Source: Kryptolebias marmoratus
Taxonomy: Eukaryota > Chordata > Actinopteri > Cyprinodontiformes > Rivulidae
Assembly: GCF_001649575.2 (NCBI RefSeq)
Contig: NC_051439.1
Location: 5,864,963-5,928,962, forward strand
DNA length: 64,000 bases
Reading direction: 5' to 3'
Every line of letters begins with the position of its first letter. The stretch's first letter is position 1. A model generated the notes under the pieces. That model searched no databases. It was not told where the DNA came from and saw only the letters and a list, made by a program, of their open reading frames with translations. Made by a program: the position numbers and the translations under genes. Below, piece after piece: positions 43,710 to 55,869 of the stretch.

Positions 43710-45040
43710 TGGCGACAAGGATGAGCATCTCAGTACCAAGCTACCGGCTTTCCTGCATCGTGCCATATTTACAATGTGGCAGAAAAAATTAAACTGTTAC
43801 ATGCACATCATAAATGCTTGGGGAGACACACGGCCAGATAATACAAGAAAATGTGCTGTTTTATTACACTGTTTGGGTCCAGAAGGACTGTGTCTGTTCT
43901 ACACACTACCAAGACGTGCGGTGAGGTTCATGGTTGGTGAGGCACTGACTCCTTTAGAGTCAGATTTACAAATATATAAACCCAAAAGGGTAGCTTATTC
44001 AACTGGCTCCTGGTTATTTCGTATCTCATCAGCGTTCTTCACACACACAGTCTCTCTCACACGTAAGGTACGTAAAGATAAGAAAAAAACGTTAGAAATT
44101 ACCATTTTGGCAGTCCGACGGAGCAAAACACAAAAATTAACGGCCTCTGCGTGAAAGGACAGCAGCAACAAGCTCCCGTTGGCTCACGTGCGCCCCCTTC
44201 AGTGCGGCAGAGTACTGCCTGCCTCTCCCTTCGCCTTTTCACCGCGGTTTTATGTCCCATCAGCAAAACTAAATATGTCACTAACAAACATTAAACGTAA
44301 ATGGTTAAAGACATTAGCCAGACTGTGTAAAATCTGGCTATATAAACTATTATATTGGTATCATGCAGCAGTACGGCAACAGGCAGGGGCCAATTGCATG
44401 TATCAACCCAGTTTGTGATGGATTGTGCATTCAGAGGTGAGGTGAGGCTTGTTCCTGTCGCACCTCGCGTTTCACCCTCATATTTGAACAGGAAATATGC
44501 AATTTCAGCAATTTTGACTATAAAAATGTTCGGAAATTAGCCATACATAAAGATCAGTGGACAAATATTAATATTCATTTTATGTTATCTTTTTTTTTTT
44601 TCTTGTCATGATGACAGGTGAGGCTCTGACTCACCTGCCTCCCCTGACCGCACGTCCCTGAACAATTGATGAAGCCACACCTGGACTTGAAAGACATTTT
44701 GCACTCAAAGTTAAGGTACTGCCGTGCAGACATATATTCAGACAACATGTGCAACGTGCACCAATATGTTGCCATGCTCAGAATGTTAGCTACACCATGT
44801 GGTTTTGGACTGATAGAAAATGAACTAACAAAAGATCCGCTCATTCCTAACGCTTATCTCAATGCTATGAAGGATAAGTTACTGCTAGAGGAGGCCCCTT
44901 ACCCTGGACAAAGCCCTGACTATTGCATGTCAGGTGGAAGCAGCAGTTAAAAATGCTACATTGCTTTCAGCTGTGAGTGCAGTCCAGCCTGCATCTGTGC
45001 AGGCTGTTGATACTGCATGTGCTTTTAGTTTTTTTGAAGA
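43710..45040 (+). mobile_element. Gypsy-type gag remnant, split by a MITE
   Basis: Readable gag blocks: one at about 43722-43910 (contains 'NAWGDTRPDN' and 'LLHCLGPEG') and another at about 44690-45020 (contains 'MLRMLATPCGFG' and 'EAAVKNATLLSAVSAVQP' after a frameshift). An inserted element occupies about 43913-44660. The open frame of 162 residues mixes gag with inserted DNA and is not a protein. No envelope-type frame was seen. Confidence 0.7.
43913..44660. mobile_element. Inverted-repeat DNA element nested in gag
   Basis: Left end CGTGCGGTGAGG with 'ggtgaggc actgactc'. The right end, read in reverse, is ACGTGCGGTCAGG with 'ggtgagtcagagcctcacc'. The matching GTGCGGT outer ends and the inner GGTGAG motifs show terminal inverted repeats. 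About 745 bases, non-autonomous. The superfamily is uncertain. Confidence 0.6.
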
Positions 45041-45174
45041 AAAAGAGGGACGCGAACAGTTCAGCTATGTTAACCTGCACTCTATGTTCATTATAAACAG
45101 GCAAGTGATAAAGTGCAACGTCACTGCTTCAGACGTAGATCAGATCTGTTCTGCTGCTGAAGTAATACATGCTA

Positions 45175-45629
45175 ATACATACTTCGAGCACTACACATTG
45201 TGTAACATATTTACTTAAAACTATGGCAATCATTACTGTCTGTCTGTTAGCACTGAACAAATTTTTGTGAAACTCTGAGAAAGCAATCATTGGATGTACA
45301 TCAACAACTGATTTACATTTAGAGTCAACCCAGTTCAAGATGGCTCCCACAGTTAATCAATCTCAGTCAACACAGAAATGGTTATAAATTATATAATTAA
45401 ACCAATATTAAGTTCAAATTTGCTGTGGTAGTAGCTGAGAGTTATCCTCAAAATGTTTTCTGAGTGCTGACAGATCTCACAATATCACATGAGCTCGCAC
45501 ATAACAACATATATAAGGTTTGAACAAAACGGCAACAACTCTCTCCTTTTTCAGCATGAGATGATCTTAGTCTCTGGCATAAGAGGCGGCGGGCGACATG
45601 CATTCCTTCCAGCAAAGCTAGGACTTTAA
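45175..45629 (+). repeat. Palindrome-ended repeat, one monomer and right end
   Basis: 'gttagcactgaacaaatttttgtgaaactctgag', 'tcaagatggctcccacag' (about 45337), then 'agaggcggcgggcgacatgcattccttcc' and 'gctaggactttaa'. Confidence 0.8.
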
Positions 45630-46599
45630 ATTTAAAAGCAAATTGTGCGCCAAGGGGAATGAGAATGCAACGTTCCAGCTGTAGCTTTCCTTTCTCTCTC
45701 CTCTGTATTTACACTGACAACATGGCTCTTAGCAGCAAAGAAACATGTTATTATGGCATTCCTGTCTCATTATCTGCATGAAGGCATGAAAGATGCCAGC
45801 AGAATAGGAACACAGCACATTTTCATTCTCAAAGCCTAATTTACAAACACTGTGTGAGTGAGATGCATTTTTCAGGTCACTTTATAGAGGGCATAGATGG
45901 TTCTGAATCCATAAGCACGAAGCCATTAGAGGCTTCGGACAGTGCTGCAGGAAGTCAGCAGAGTAACAGCAGGCTTTTTCTATTTCTTGAGCTCTTTATG
46001 CTGCAGAGAGTCACAACAGCAGATGGTGATAATGTAAGAGGTGTTGCATAAAGAGGTTACTGGAGCCGAGTGTGTCAGTGATATGCAGGCAAAACTGTCA
46101 TTAAGTTTTTGAAGGTTACATAAAGTTGTGAATTTCATTTACAGCCCAGCATTTGTGGAGATAATCTTTCTCATTGCTATTCCCTTTGGTGCCCATATTT
46201 ACTGCTGTTTACAGTGAATATACAGAAAAGGCTGCAGTAATCTCTGTAGACATGGGACAAAGCTGAACATTATGGTCGGTTTCATTTTCAAATTTTGTGT
46301 TGATGACATCTAACAGGACCAACCCAAGGCTGCATGGGGTCCTAAGCAGGATTTCACCTGGAGTATACTGCGGGTTTCCGTTAAACCCATCAACCAGTCA
46401 TATACATTTGATATTGTTAATGCTTTATTATCATCTGCCCAAAAAAAAACAATGTTTGTGCTTGGTAACCGTTGTATAGCATCTATGTCGTACCTCGTCA
46501 ATCTGTGCTAATGTAGACATTGTGTTAGAAGCATAAAGATTCAAATGAAAACTTTAAAAATCGTGTATTTTGACAACTTTTATGGCTTTTACTGTTCTT
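45630..46599. other. Intergenic, no gene seen; unique block
   Basis: 45650-46060 is free of repeat landmarks and moderately balanced in composition. No frame or splice pair can be supported. It is a reasonable place to look for conserved non-coding sequence. Confidence 0.35.
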
Positions 46600-46850
46600 A
46601 TAATAAGATGTTCAGTTCAGACAGGATCAGTGTGTGCTATGACTTTTGTTTTTGTAATTTTTGTGCTTTTAAAAATAACTTTATTTAAAATGAAATTCCC
46701 CATAAAAATAAATTGTTATCTCTTCAGTTCCTATCATTCTTTTTAAAATCTGCTTCTGCATACTTCCTCTATTTTTGTTTTCTTATGCTGCTTTTAGTTC
46801 TTAGCTAGCCTTTGGATACTTTTAGCTATTGTTCTGGACTTTACTTGGAG
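46600..46850 (-). repeat. TAGC-array repeat, copy 3
   Basis: 'gatcagtgtgtgctatgactttt' and 'ccataaaaataaattg' match, in reverse, the tail of the copy at 63400. Then 'gctgcttttagttcttagctagcc' and 'cttttagctattg'. Confidence 0.6.
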
Positions 46851-47405
46851 TCCTAATCTGGACTGTGGTCCACCATTTGGGGACCCTAATTTTGAGCTTA
46901 GTACCAAAAACCTCCCAACAATGTTATCCTTGAGAGATTCTTATTTAGCTTGGGCTGTGCACTGTAAAGCTCCTGCAGTCTGTGTGCTTCTTTACACAGA
47001 TGTCTGTGGGCTGTGGTGGGATTCCATGGCTCATCACAAAGAAAACAAACACCCAACAGAGATTTTATCCCTTATCTTTTATGGAAACACAGACTCCAAG
47101 CAAGTTAACAGAACAGTAAGTTGCATTTCTCCTTACTCTTAAATCAGTGACTTGTTGCAACATGAATCACTTCTCTAAAAGGGACTCATCTCCGAACAGA
47201 AACACACCTAAGATTGACATTTTGGATTTGTCGAAGCAAGGTTGTGTGGAGTAGCTATGAGTAGTTAGTATGTTTCCTGCAGTAGACAGCAGTTAGAGCG
47301 ATCAAAGTTTGAAGAAGCAAAGAGAAGTTCTCGTGTGGGGACTTCAGGGCCCATTTACGACTGAATTTTGTCATTTAAACAAACCGAAAAAATTCCCAAG
47401 ATGTT
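46851..47405. other. Intergenic, no gene seen
   Basis: No supportable feature. A 73-residue open frame near 46921 has no family resemblance. Confidence 0.35.
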
Positions 47406-47410
47406 AAGAG

Positions 47411-47899
47411 TGTTAGGATCTGGGTTTCTGTATTTTATTTTGTCTTCATGTTTCAGTTTATTTGTGTTATTTAGTAGTCTCTTCCCTGTGCCTCAGCCAC
47501 CATTCACTTCTCCTCAGTTACTCTCTCTCTTCCCCGTTCTCACCCATCTACACCTGCCTCTAGCTCCTTAATCATCTCACCTGTGCCCACTTCCACTAAT
47601 CACCCTCTGCCTTTAAAACCCAGTCACTTTCCACAGTTCCCTGCTGATTCATTGTCACACTTTGCCTCCCTGATGTGTTGTCCTTCCGTTTGCTCGTGTC
47701 TTGTCGTCTCTCATTGGTTCATCTCTTGTCACAGGTCTGTTCAGGTTTTGTTTAGTTAGTTAATGTTTTTGTATTTAGTTTAGGTTTTGCTGCCACGTCA
47801 GCCTTTGTTTTGGTTTGCCTTTAATTTCTAATAAATTAGTTTATTTTTCCGTCATGAGTCTGCATACTGGGTTCGCCTCCTTCCACCCCGATCATGACA
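47411..47899 (+). mobile_element. Solo LTR, family A, with target duplication AAGAG
   Basis: TGTTAGGATC...GATCATGACA, 489 bases, flanked by AAGAG at 47406-47410 and 47900-47904. In this sense orientation it shows 'ctttaaaaccc' near 47610 (TATA-like) and 'taataaatta' near 47830 (polyadenylation). It is the only plus-oriented copy of the four. Confidence 0.92.
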
Positions 47900-48164
47900 A
47901 AGAGAGGTGCAATAAAAGGGGAAATTGGTGGACTTAGTCCGGCTTTATAAAGGATTTAAATGGCAAACAGCAGCCGCCATTTTATTTCATCATTATGTAT
48001 ATGATTATATGTCATCATTGCATTAAAAAAGAAAATAAAGGAATAAATAAATTCAGTCATTTTTAAACCGTACTGATTGTTATTTTTCCATTAAGATAAA
48101 ATATTGGTATAATATTGGTGAGGTAAAAATATGCTGCCTAATAATAGTGTAATTAGTTTACTGT

Positions 48165-48250
48165 AGAGTGGCGTGGCGGAGCAGTGGTCAGAGCTGTTGC
48201 CTCACAGCAAACAGGTCACAGGTTCGCCTACCTCCTAGGAGCCTTTCTTT
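48165..48250 (+). repeat. tRNA-derived SINE head
   Basis: 'gtggcggagcagtggtcagagctgttgcctcacagcaaacaggtcacaggttcgcc' has A-box-like and B-box-like (GGTTCGCC) motifs of RNA polymerase III promoters. It is not a tRNA gene: no acceptor stem closes. Confidence 0.6.
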
Positions 48251-48489
48251 GTTGAGTTTACATTTCACTAAAGTATACAAGTCACCTGTGGCTGTAGTGA
48301 GAGAGGTTGTAGTTCCAGAGTTAGCAGTAACTGTGTGTTAATGATGTTAAGCTGCTACATGCAGTGTTGATAAAAAATCACATGCTAAATGAACACTGAA
48401 CTCCCAGGTCCTGGAGTTAATTGTAGATTAATTCTGTATCTATTTTACCAGAAACTGTCTACAAGCAACATTTTGTGCAGTGTTCTCTA

Positions 48490-49030
48490 GCGGTGTCATG
48501 AAAACACAAAGAAGTCTTGAGGTTTTGCGTTGATCTCCGTGAACCTAATAAAAGTGTGATAGACTGTCACCCTCTGCCTCATATGAAGGACTTGTTCACA
48601 AAACAAGCTGGAGCTACACGTGATAGCCAGATTGATTTAAGCTCAGTTTACCACCAACTGCCTCTACAGCCTGATAGCCACAGACTTATGCCTTCGTAAC
48701 CCACGAGGGACCTTTTCAGATCACACAAAGTGCTTTTGGACTTGCGTCAGCACCATCTGCCTTCTAAAAAAATGATGCACACAGTTCTGAACGACTTGCC
48801 AGGAGTCCAGAACTATTTGGATGATATTACAGTGTATCGGCACTCCAAGGGACACCATAATGAACACCTACAAGCTGTTCTCCAGCGCCAAAGAAACATG
48901 GGCCTACAGATCAACTTCAACAAAAGTCGAATATTTTATTCCTGGGACATGTCATTTCTGAGGAGGGCCTATGCCCCAGTCCTGGTCACCTGACTGCCAT
49001 GGCTGAAGCTCCTGCACCAAAAGATATGGC
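48490..49030 (+). mobile_element. Gypsy-type reverse transcriptase remnant
   Basis: Two readable blocks. 48517-48699 has the early RT motif around 'DLREPNKSVIDCHPLPH' and 'YHQLPLQP'. 48730-48993 has the catalytic 'YLDD' in a 'VQNYLDDITVY' context. A deletion and a frame change lie between them. It may belong to the same inserted element as the gag part at 43710-45040, from which it is separated by later insertions. Confidence 0.8.
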
Positions 49031-49089
49031 AGCTCTTGGTTTATTTTTTGCCTTATTCCTGATTCCAAATACTACTTCGGCTTACATTG

Positions 49090-49315
49090 CATGAGCATGT
49101 TTGTTTGTGTAGTAGGGAAAATGGTTTGCTCTCAAACTTGGACAGGGAATCCATTTGTTTTGTTGCTGTAGTTACTCCTTGCCACGCGAGGGTGATGCTG
49201 TGATCGTGTAGGGCAGAGACGACATTGTGTTGGAAGCACGGGAGTAAATATACTGTTAAAATTTGAGTTTAAACCTCTTTTATTACAACCGCCACAACAG
49301 GGGCGAGGATTGGGT
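49090..49315 (+). mobile_element. Gypsy-type LTR remnant
   Basis: 'tgttttgttgctgtagttactcc' and 'ttttattacaaccgccacaac' parallel the LTR at 43470-43709. What follows (GGGGCGAGGATTGG) still resembles the primer-site region, so this could be the 5' LTR of a second copy rather than the 3' LTR of the first. Confidence 0.55.
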
Positions 49316-49494
49316 CAATTTTAAACATGCGGTCAAAGGGAAGCAGATCTTCATCTGTGATCATGAAAAATATATGAAGAGAGTACATAATACTAAAATA
49401 AAGTGAATATTTAAAATAGATTTTATTTTGTTTGTGTTATAAATGTATTTAAAACCACCTTCAAAGGTGAAAGGGTGGTAATTCTTTTCCACAT

Positions 49495-50501
49495 TTCTGT
49501 GTGTGTGCATTTGTTCGTCATTTTTTGCAAAATATTTCATGAACTACTTGACAGATTTTAATGAAACGCTCAGAAAGTAACAAAATCTTTGTGCACATCT
49601 ACAATTTTTGATTTGAAATCATCCTTATTCAAGATGGCTGCCACAGAAAATGCAAAAATGGCTACAGTTCAGTCAATTCTACAGATACAAAGCTAAAGTT
49701 TGGTTTGGTAGTGGCTGACAGTAATCCCTAACCTTTGCTTTAAGCAATATCCATTTTTTTTTTTTTTTTTGCCATTATTTACTGGAGTTAATTGTGCCTG
49801 TCTGTTAGCGAAAGATTTAATGAACCACTGGATGGATTTTACTGAAACTTTCAGAAATCAATCATTGCATGTACATATACAACTGAATAACTTTTGGAGT
49901 CAGCCTATTTAAGATGGCCACCACAGACAAGTAACCCTAGGAAACACATAAATGGTTTTAACTCATACAGATTTACAGGTATTGAGCTAAGATTCGGTGT
50001 GGTAGTAGCTGAGACATATAGTCAACACATACTCTGAGAGCTAAACATGCTACGATATCTGTTTCTAAAACTTTGGCATTAAATGTTAGTGTCAGTTATG
50101 TCTGTCTGTTAGTAAAATATCTCGTGAAAAAATGGATGGATTTTAATAAAACTTTCATAAAGTAATCATTAGATTTGCATCTACAACTGATCAACATTTG
50201 GAGTCACCTCAATTAAATACGGCTGCCAATGCTGATCAACAACAGACAACACAAAAAAACTATACCTGAGTCAATTTTACAGATATTAAACTAAAATTTG
50301 GTTTGGTATTTTGCTTAAAGTCAGACTCAACACATACTTTGAGTGCGAGCACATCAGGACATCACATGGGATCTTGCAGAGAATCATATGATCAAAGCTG
50401 CTGTACCTCCGTCCCTTCTCGTCACAGGTTAATTTAGTTTAAAACTTTGTCATCAAAGCTGGCAGGCAATATACATTCCTTCAAGGAGCACTAGGCTTTT
50501 A
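49495..50501 (+). repeat. Palindrome-ended repeat, three monomers
   Basis: Monomer marks at about 49631, 49911 and 50216 (spacing 280 and 305). The right end is 'ggcaggcaatatacattccttcaaggagcactaggcttttaatt'. This copy shows the tandem period most clearly. Confidence 0.85.
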
Positions 50502-51079
50502 ATTGGACTGCTTCAGGCATCACTAAATCTTTACTGAGTTGACCAAAACCAGCAGCTTATTCACAGTAGTAGGCGCACTGTGGGAGGAGATCACAAAAAT
50601 CTGTGAATATTTCGTCTCTTTGCCTCCTGGTGTGTGTGTGTGTGTGAATGTGTGTGTGAATCCTCACAGCGGGAGAGCATTGGCACTGAACAATAAAAAA
50701 AAAAATGAAAATAACAAAATAAAAGATGAAATCGAGATATACTCCGAGGCAGCAAAGAGGAAGCTGCAGCGTGGCCCCGAAGTGAAGAAAACAATGTCAT
50801 AACGCTGGAGGCAGCAGCTGCCAAAAATAGCTGATGGACTTGTTCCGAGTGTTTGCTTCGACTCAACACTGTATTTGCTTTTAATTCGCAGATGTATTTA
50901 CACGGCTGAACTCGCCATTTGTTGTGTATTCTCTCAAATCATAGAGGATGTCAAGGCAGAATATTATCGGGATGGAAGAAATGAAACGACTCCTTTATAG
51001 AAACCCGAGGGATTATTTACGATTAGACGATTATCTTCACCATGCAAAATGTCCATGTTAATGCATTTTTCCAGCTTTA
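50502..51079. other. Intergenic, no gene seen; GT tract
   Basis: A short (GT)n near 50631-50646. Two overlapping open frames (87 and 92 residues) occur on opposite strands and have no family resemblance. Confidence 0.4.
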
Positions 51080-51540
51080 ATTTAAGGCTTAGCATAGCTT
51101 AAAGGAATGCATATTGTACGCAACCTTTCATGCCAGAGTTTTAGACTAAGATCATGTGATGGAAATGACAAAGTTTTGATCAAACCTTAAAAGTAACACG
51201 ACGTATGATCTCATGCGATACTGCGAGATGCCACATGTAGGAGTATGTGTTGTGAAGGATTGTAAGCCACTACCACACCAAATTTCAGCACAATTTCTGT
51301 CATATTGGCTGATTTCTAGCCATGTTTGCGTTTGCTACAATCGCTTCGCTCTTGCGGTTGTCCTTAATAGAGTTGAAGTTGTAGACGTATATCCAGTGAT
51401 TCATTTCTGAGACTTTCAATAAAATCTGCCCACTAGTTCATGAGATATTTTGCTAATGCTGCAGACAAACAAACAAACACACACACACACAGGCACGGGC
51501 AAAAACAGCATCTCCTTCACATTTAGCAGCGGGTGATAAA
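51080..51540 (-). repeat. Palindrome-ended repeat, near full-length, one monomer
   Basis: Right end (reversed) 'ttaaggcttagcatagcttaaaggaatgcatattg' (mutated hairpin); left end (reversed) 'ggcacgggcaaaaacagcatctcc', 'agcagcgggtgataaa'. Confidence 0.8.
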
Positions 51541-52196
51541 TATGTAAATACAATCACAACAAGGTGCCTCATGTGGTTTTCATAAATGAGCCCTTTTTTT
51601 TAAAGAGGATAATTTTGTGTCCCTGTCAGCAGCCTTACTGAAGACAAAAGGTGAAAGCCTAATGTTGGATCTAATTATAAGAGCTCATCAATTTGTTTGT
51701 GAGTCGTAGGAGCTAACTTAGTTGTTAGCAAATATTAATAAATGACTTATTGTTACGATTATTAAAGAAAGTCAGTAATGACGGGACACCACCTGAAAAC
51801 CAGGAACTAATAACCAAGCTTTAACATCAGTCTCAGGTGCCTGTTGGTCTGTTTGTGTCCATCAGGATTAGATCTGACACGTACAGAGCACAAAGTGAAG
51901 GTGTGAGCCTGAGCACTGATCTTTGTGAACCAGCAGTTATCACAACACAAACACACAATGATGACAACTGTAGTAATGTTTAATGTCAGGGTAGGAACCG
52001 TAATGGGGGTTACGTGTTGCTGGGGGGGAGTTGATAAAGTGAGGCCGATAAGCCTGGATGAAATCCTTTGTTCTGTGTGTCATTTCAACATAAACTAATC
52101 CTGTAGGTTTATATACCTGACAGAACAACAACCACTTCTTTAAAACTACATATACAAAATATACAAGCAAAAACAATGAATGTCTCAGTGGGATCG
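51541..52196. other. Intergenic, no gene seen
   Basis: No supportable feature. A 102-residue minus frame ends in the GT microsatellite and is not considered coding. Confidence 0.4.
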
Positions 52197-52229
<33 letters not shown>

Positions 52230-52230
52230 T
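52197..52230. repeat. (GT)n microsatellite
   Basis: GTGTGC then a pure GT run; sits at the left edge of a palindrome-ended repeat, where the family consensus already has TGTGTGTGT. Confidence 0.9.
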
Positions 52231-52815
52231 CGTCTGTAGCATTACCAAAGTATCTCATGAACCACCAGATGGACTTTACTGAAACTCGCTAGATGTGTAT
52301 CTACAACTGATCAACTTTTGGACTCAACCCAATTCAAGATGGCCGCCACAGCTAAGCGACCTCAGTAAATTTAAAAATGGCGGTACCTCTGCCAGTTTTA
52401 CAGGTATCGAGCTAAAATGTGGCGCGGTCGTAGCTGAGACGGACCCACAGCACATACTCTGAGCGCTTACTGATCACGCAAGATCTGTTTGTGAAACCTT
52501 ACCATTAACTATTTGAGTCAACTGTATCCGTCTGTTAGCAAAATATCTCATGAACCATTGGGCAGATTTTAATGAAACTCACAGGAAGTAATCACTTAGT
52601 GTACATCTAAGACTGATTAGCTGTTGGAGTCAACCCAGTTCAAGATGGCAACCACAGCTAAACAATATAAGCTAACAGAATTAGCTATAACTCAGTCGGT
52701 TTTACAGATATTGAGCTAAAATTTGATGTGGTCGTAGCTGAGAGTCATCCTCAACACATACTCCGAGCGCTAACTGATCTTGCAATATCACATGAGACAA
52801 CGCCTAATGTCATTT
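52231..52815 (+). repeat. Palindrome-ended repeat, two monomers, right end missing
   Basis: Monomer marks at about 52336 and 52643 (spacing 307). It stops near 52815 at 'cctaatgtcatttacacgac' without the hairpin. Confidence 0.8.
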
Positions 52816-53248
52816 ACACGACATTTAAATTAAATGCAATGAGCTCAGAAAACACAGTTTATGAATCACATTCAGTTGAAGAATGCCTTATCAAGCCGAA
52901 AAAGAGCTGCCAATAATTCAATAAAGCAGTCTTTTCATAATATCACTGTCAGTGTTTCAGGCATATAAAAGTAATTATTACATGTTTATGTTGTGGCCCA
53001 GCTCTTATTTACAAACTAAATTCTTCTTTCATGCTAAGACTAATCAGATTAGGGGCCCTTCCTAAAGCAATACACAGGATTGCTTTTAGTTTTTTTGGCA
53101 GCCTTAAAATATAAAGAATGTCTAATCAGCGTTTGATTCTTTTTTCTTTTTTTTTAAACAGAGTGAAATAAGTGTGACAGACAGAGCCCTCAGTCCGCAG
53201 TCTTATTGTCAAGCTCATTAAGGACCCTTCACGCTGACAGACCTGTTG
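52816..53248. other. TRIM9 upstream region, no gene seen
   Basis: AT-rich, no repeat landmark; composition shifts to GC-rich after about 53240 as the TRIM9 promoter begins. Confidence 0.4.
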
Positions 53249-55189
<1,941 letters not shown>

Positions 55190-55745
55190 AGGCTAAAATG
55201 GAATTGATAAAGTTAAAGAATGGAGAACAGAAGCTGAAATGAACATACCAGGAACTACAATGAGCAAGGTAGGGGCTAAAATGAGCCGAACTAAAGCTAA
55301 CAGCAGAACAACACAGGGTAAAAACTAAAAGCAGCAGTAGAAGTAGAAGCTAAAAGTAGCAGAACAGTAGCTAAAATTAGCAAAACTGATTCTAAAGTGA
55401 AATTTATCAAAACAATGGCTAAAATATTGTCAAAATGGTAGCTAAAAACAACAGAATGATAGCTGGAAGAATTTGAACAGTAGCTAACAGCTACAAAAGG
55501 CTAGCTAAAGGTCAATAGTAGCATAATGGCAGCTGAAAGCTAAAAGTGGCAGAAAGTAGCATAAAAAGACAAAAAAAAATTGCGAATACGCTGACGCAAA
55601 TTTAAAACAGAACAAATGTTTTGAAACAATTTGGATAGATCACAAAATATTTGGGGGGAATTTTCTATCTTTTAAAAAGTATAAAAGTTATTAACAGCAA
55701 AAGTCGTAGCACACTGTTCCCAACTGCGGTAAATTCTTTGATATA
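55190..55745 (+). repeat. TAGC-array repeat, copy 4
   Basis: Array of 'gctaaaagtagcagaacagtagctaaaa' type units from about 55260 to 55570, then a tail: 'acaaatgttttgaaacaatttgg', 'agtataaaagttattaacagcaaaagtcgtagcacactgttcc'. The tail matches that of the copy at 63400. Confidence 0.7.
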
Positions 55746-55869
55746 TATACGGTAAAGGGTTAAAACAGAACAAAAAGAAGAAAATGCACAAGTAGTTTGA
55801 TTGCAACAAATGTATGGAAGAAACTATTAACAGGAAACAATAGTATATTAATTAAATTATGAATTATCT

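Noticed and set aside
43666..44154. 162-residue plus frame read as one protein
   Set aside because: It begins in an LTR, passes through gag and continues into an inserted DNA element, so it is a mosaic.
48165..48250. Possible tRNA gene
   Set aside because: Has Pol III box-like motifs but no cloverleaf; it is the head of a SINE.
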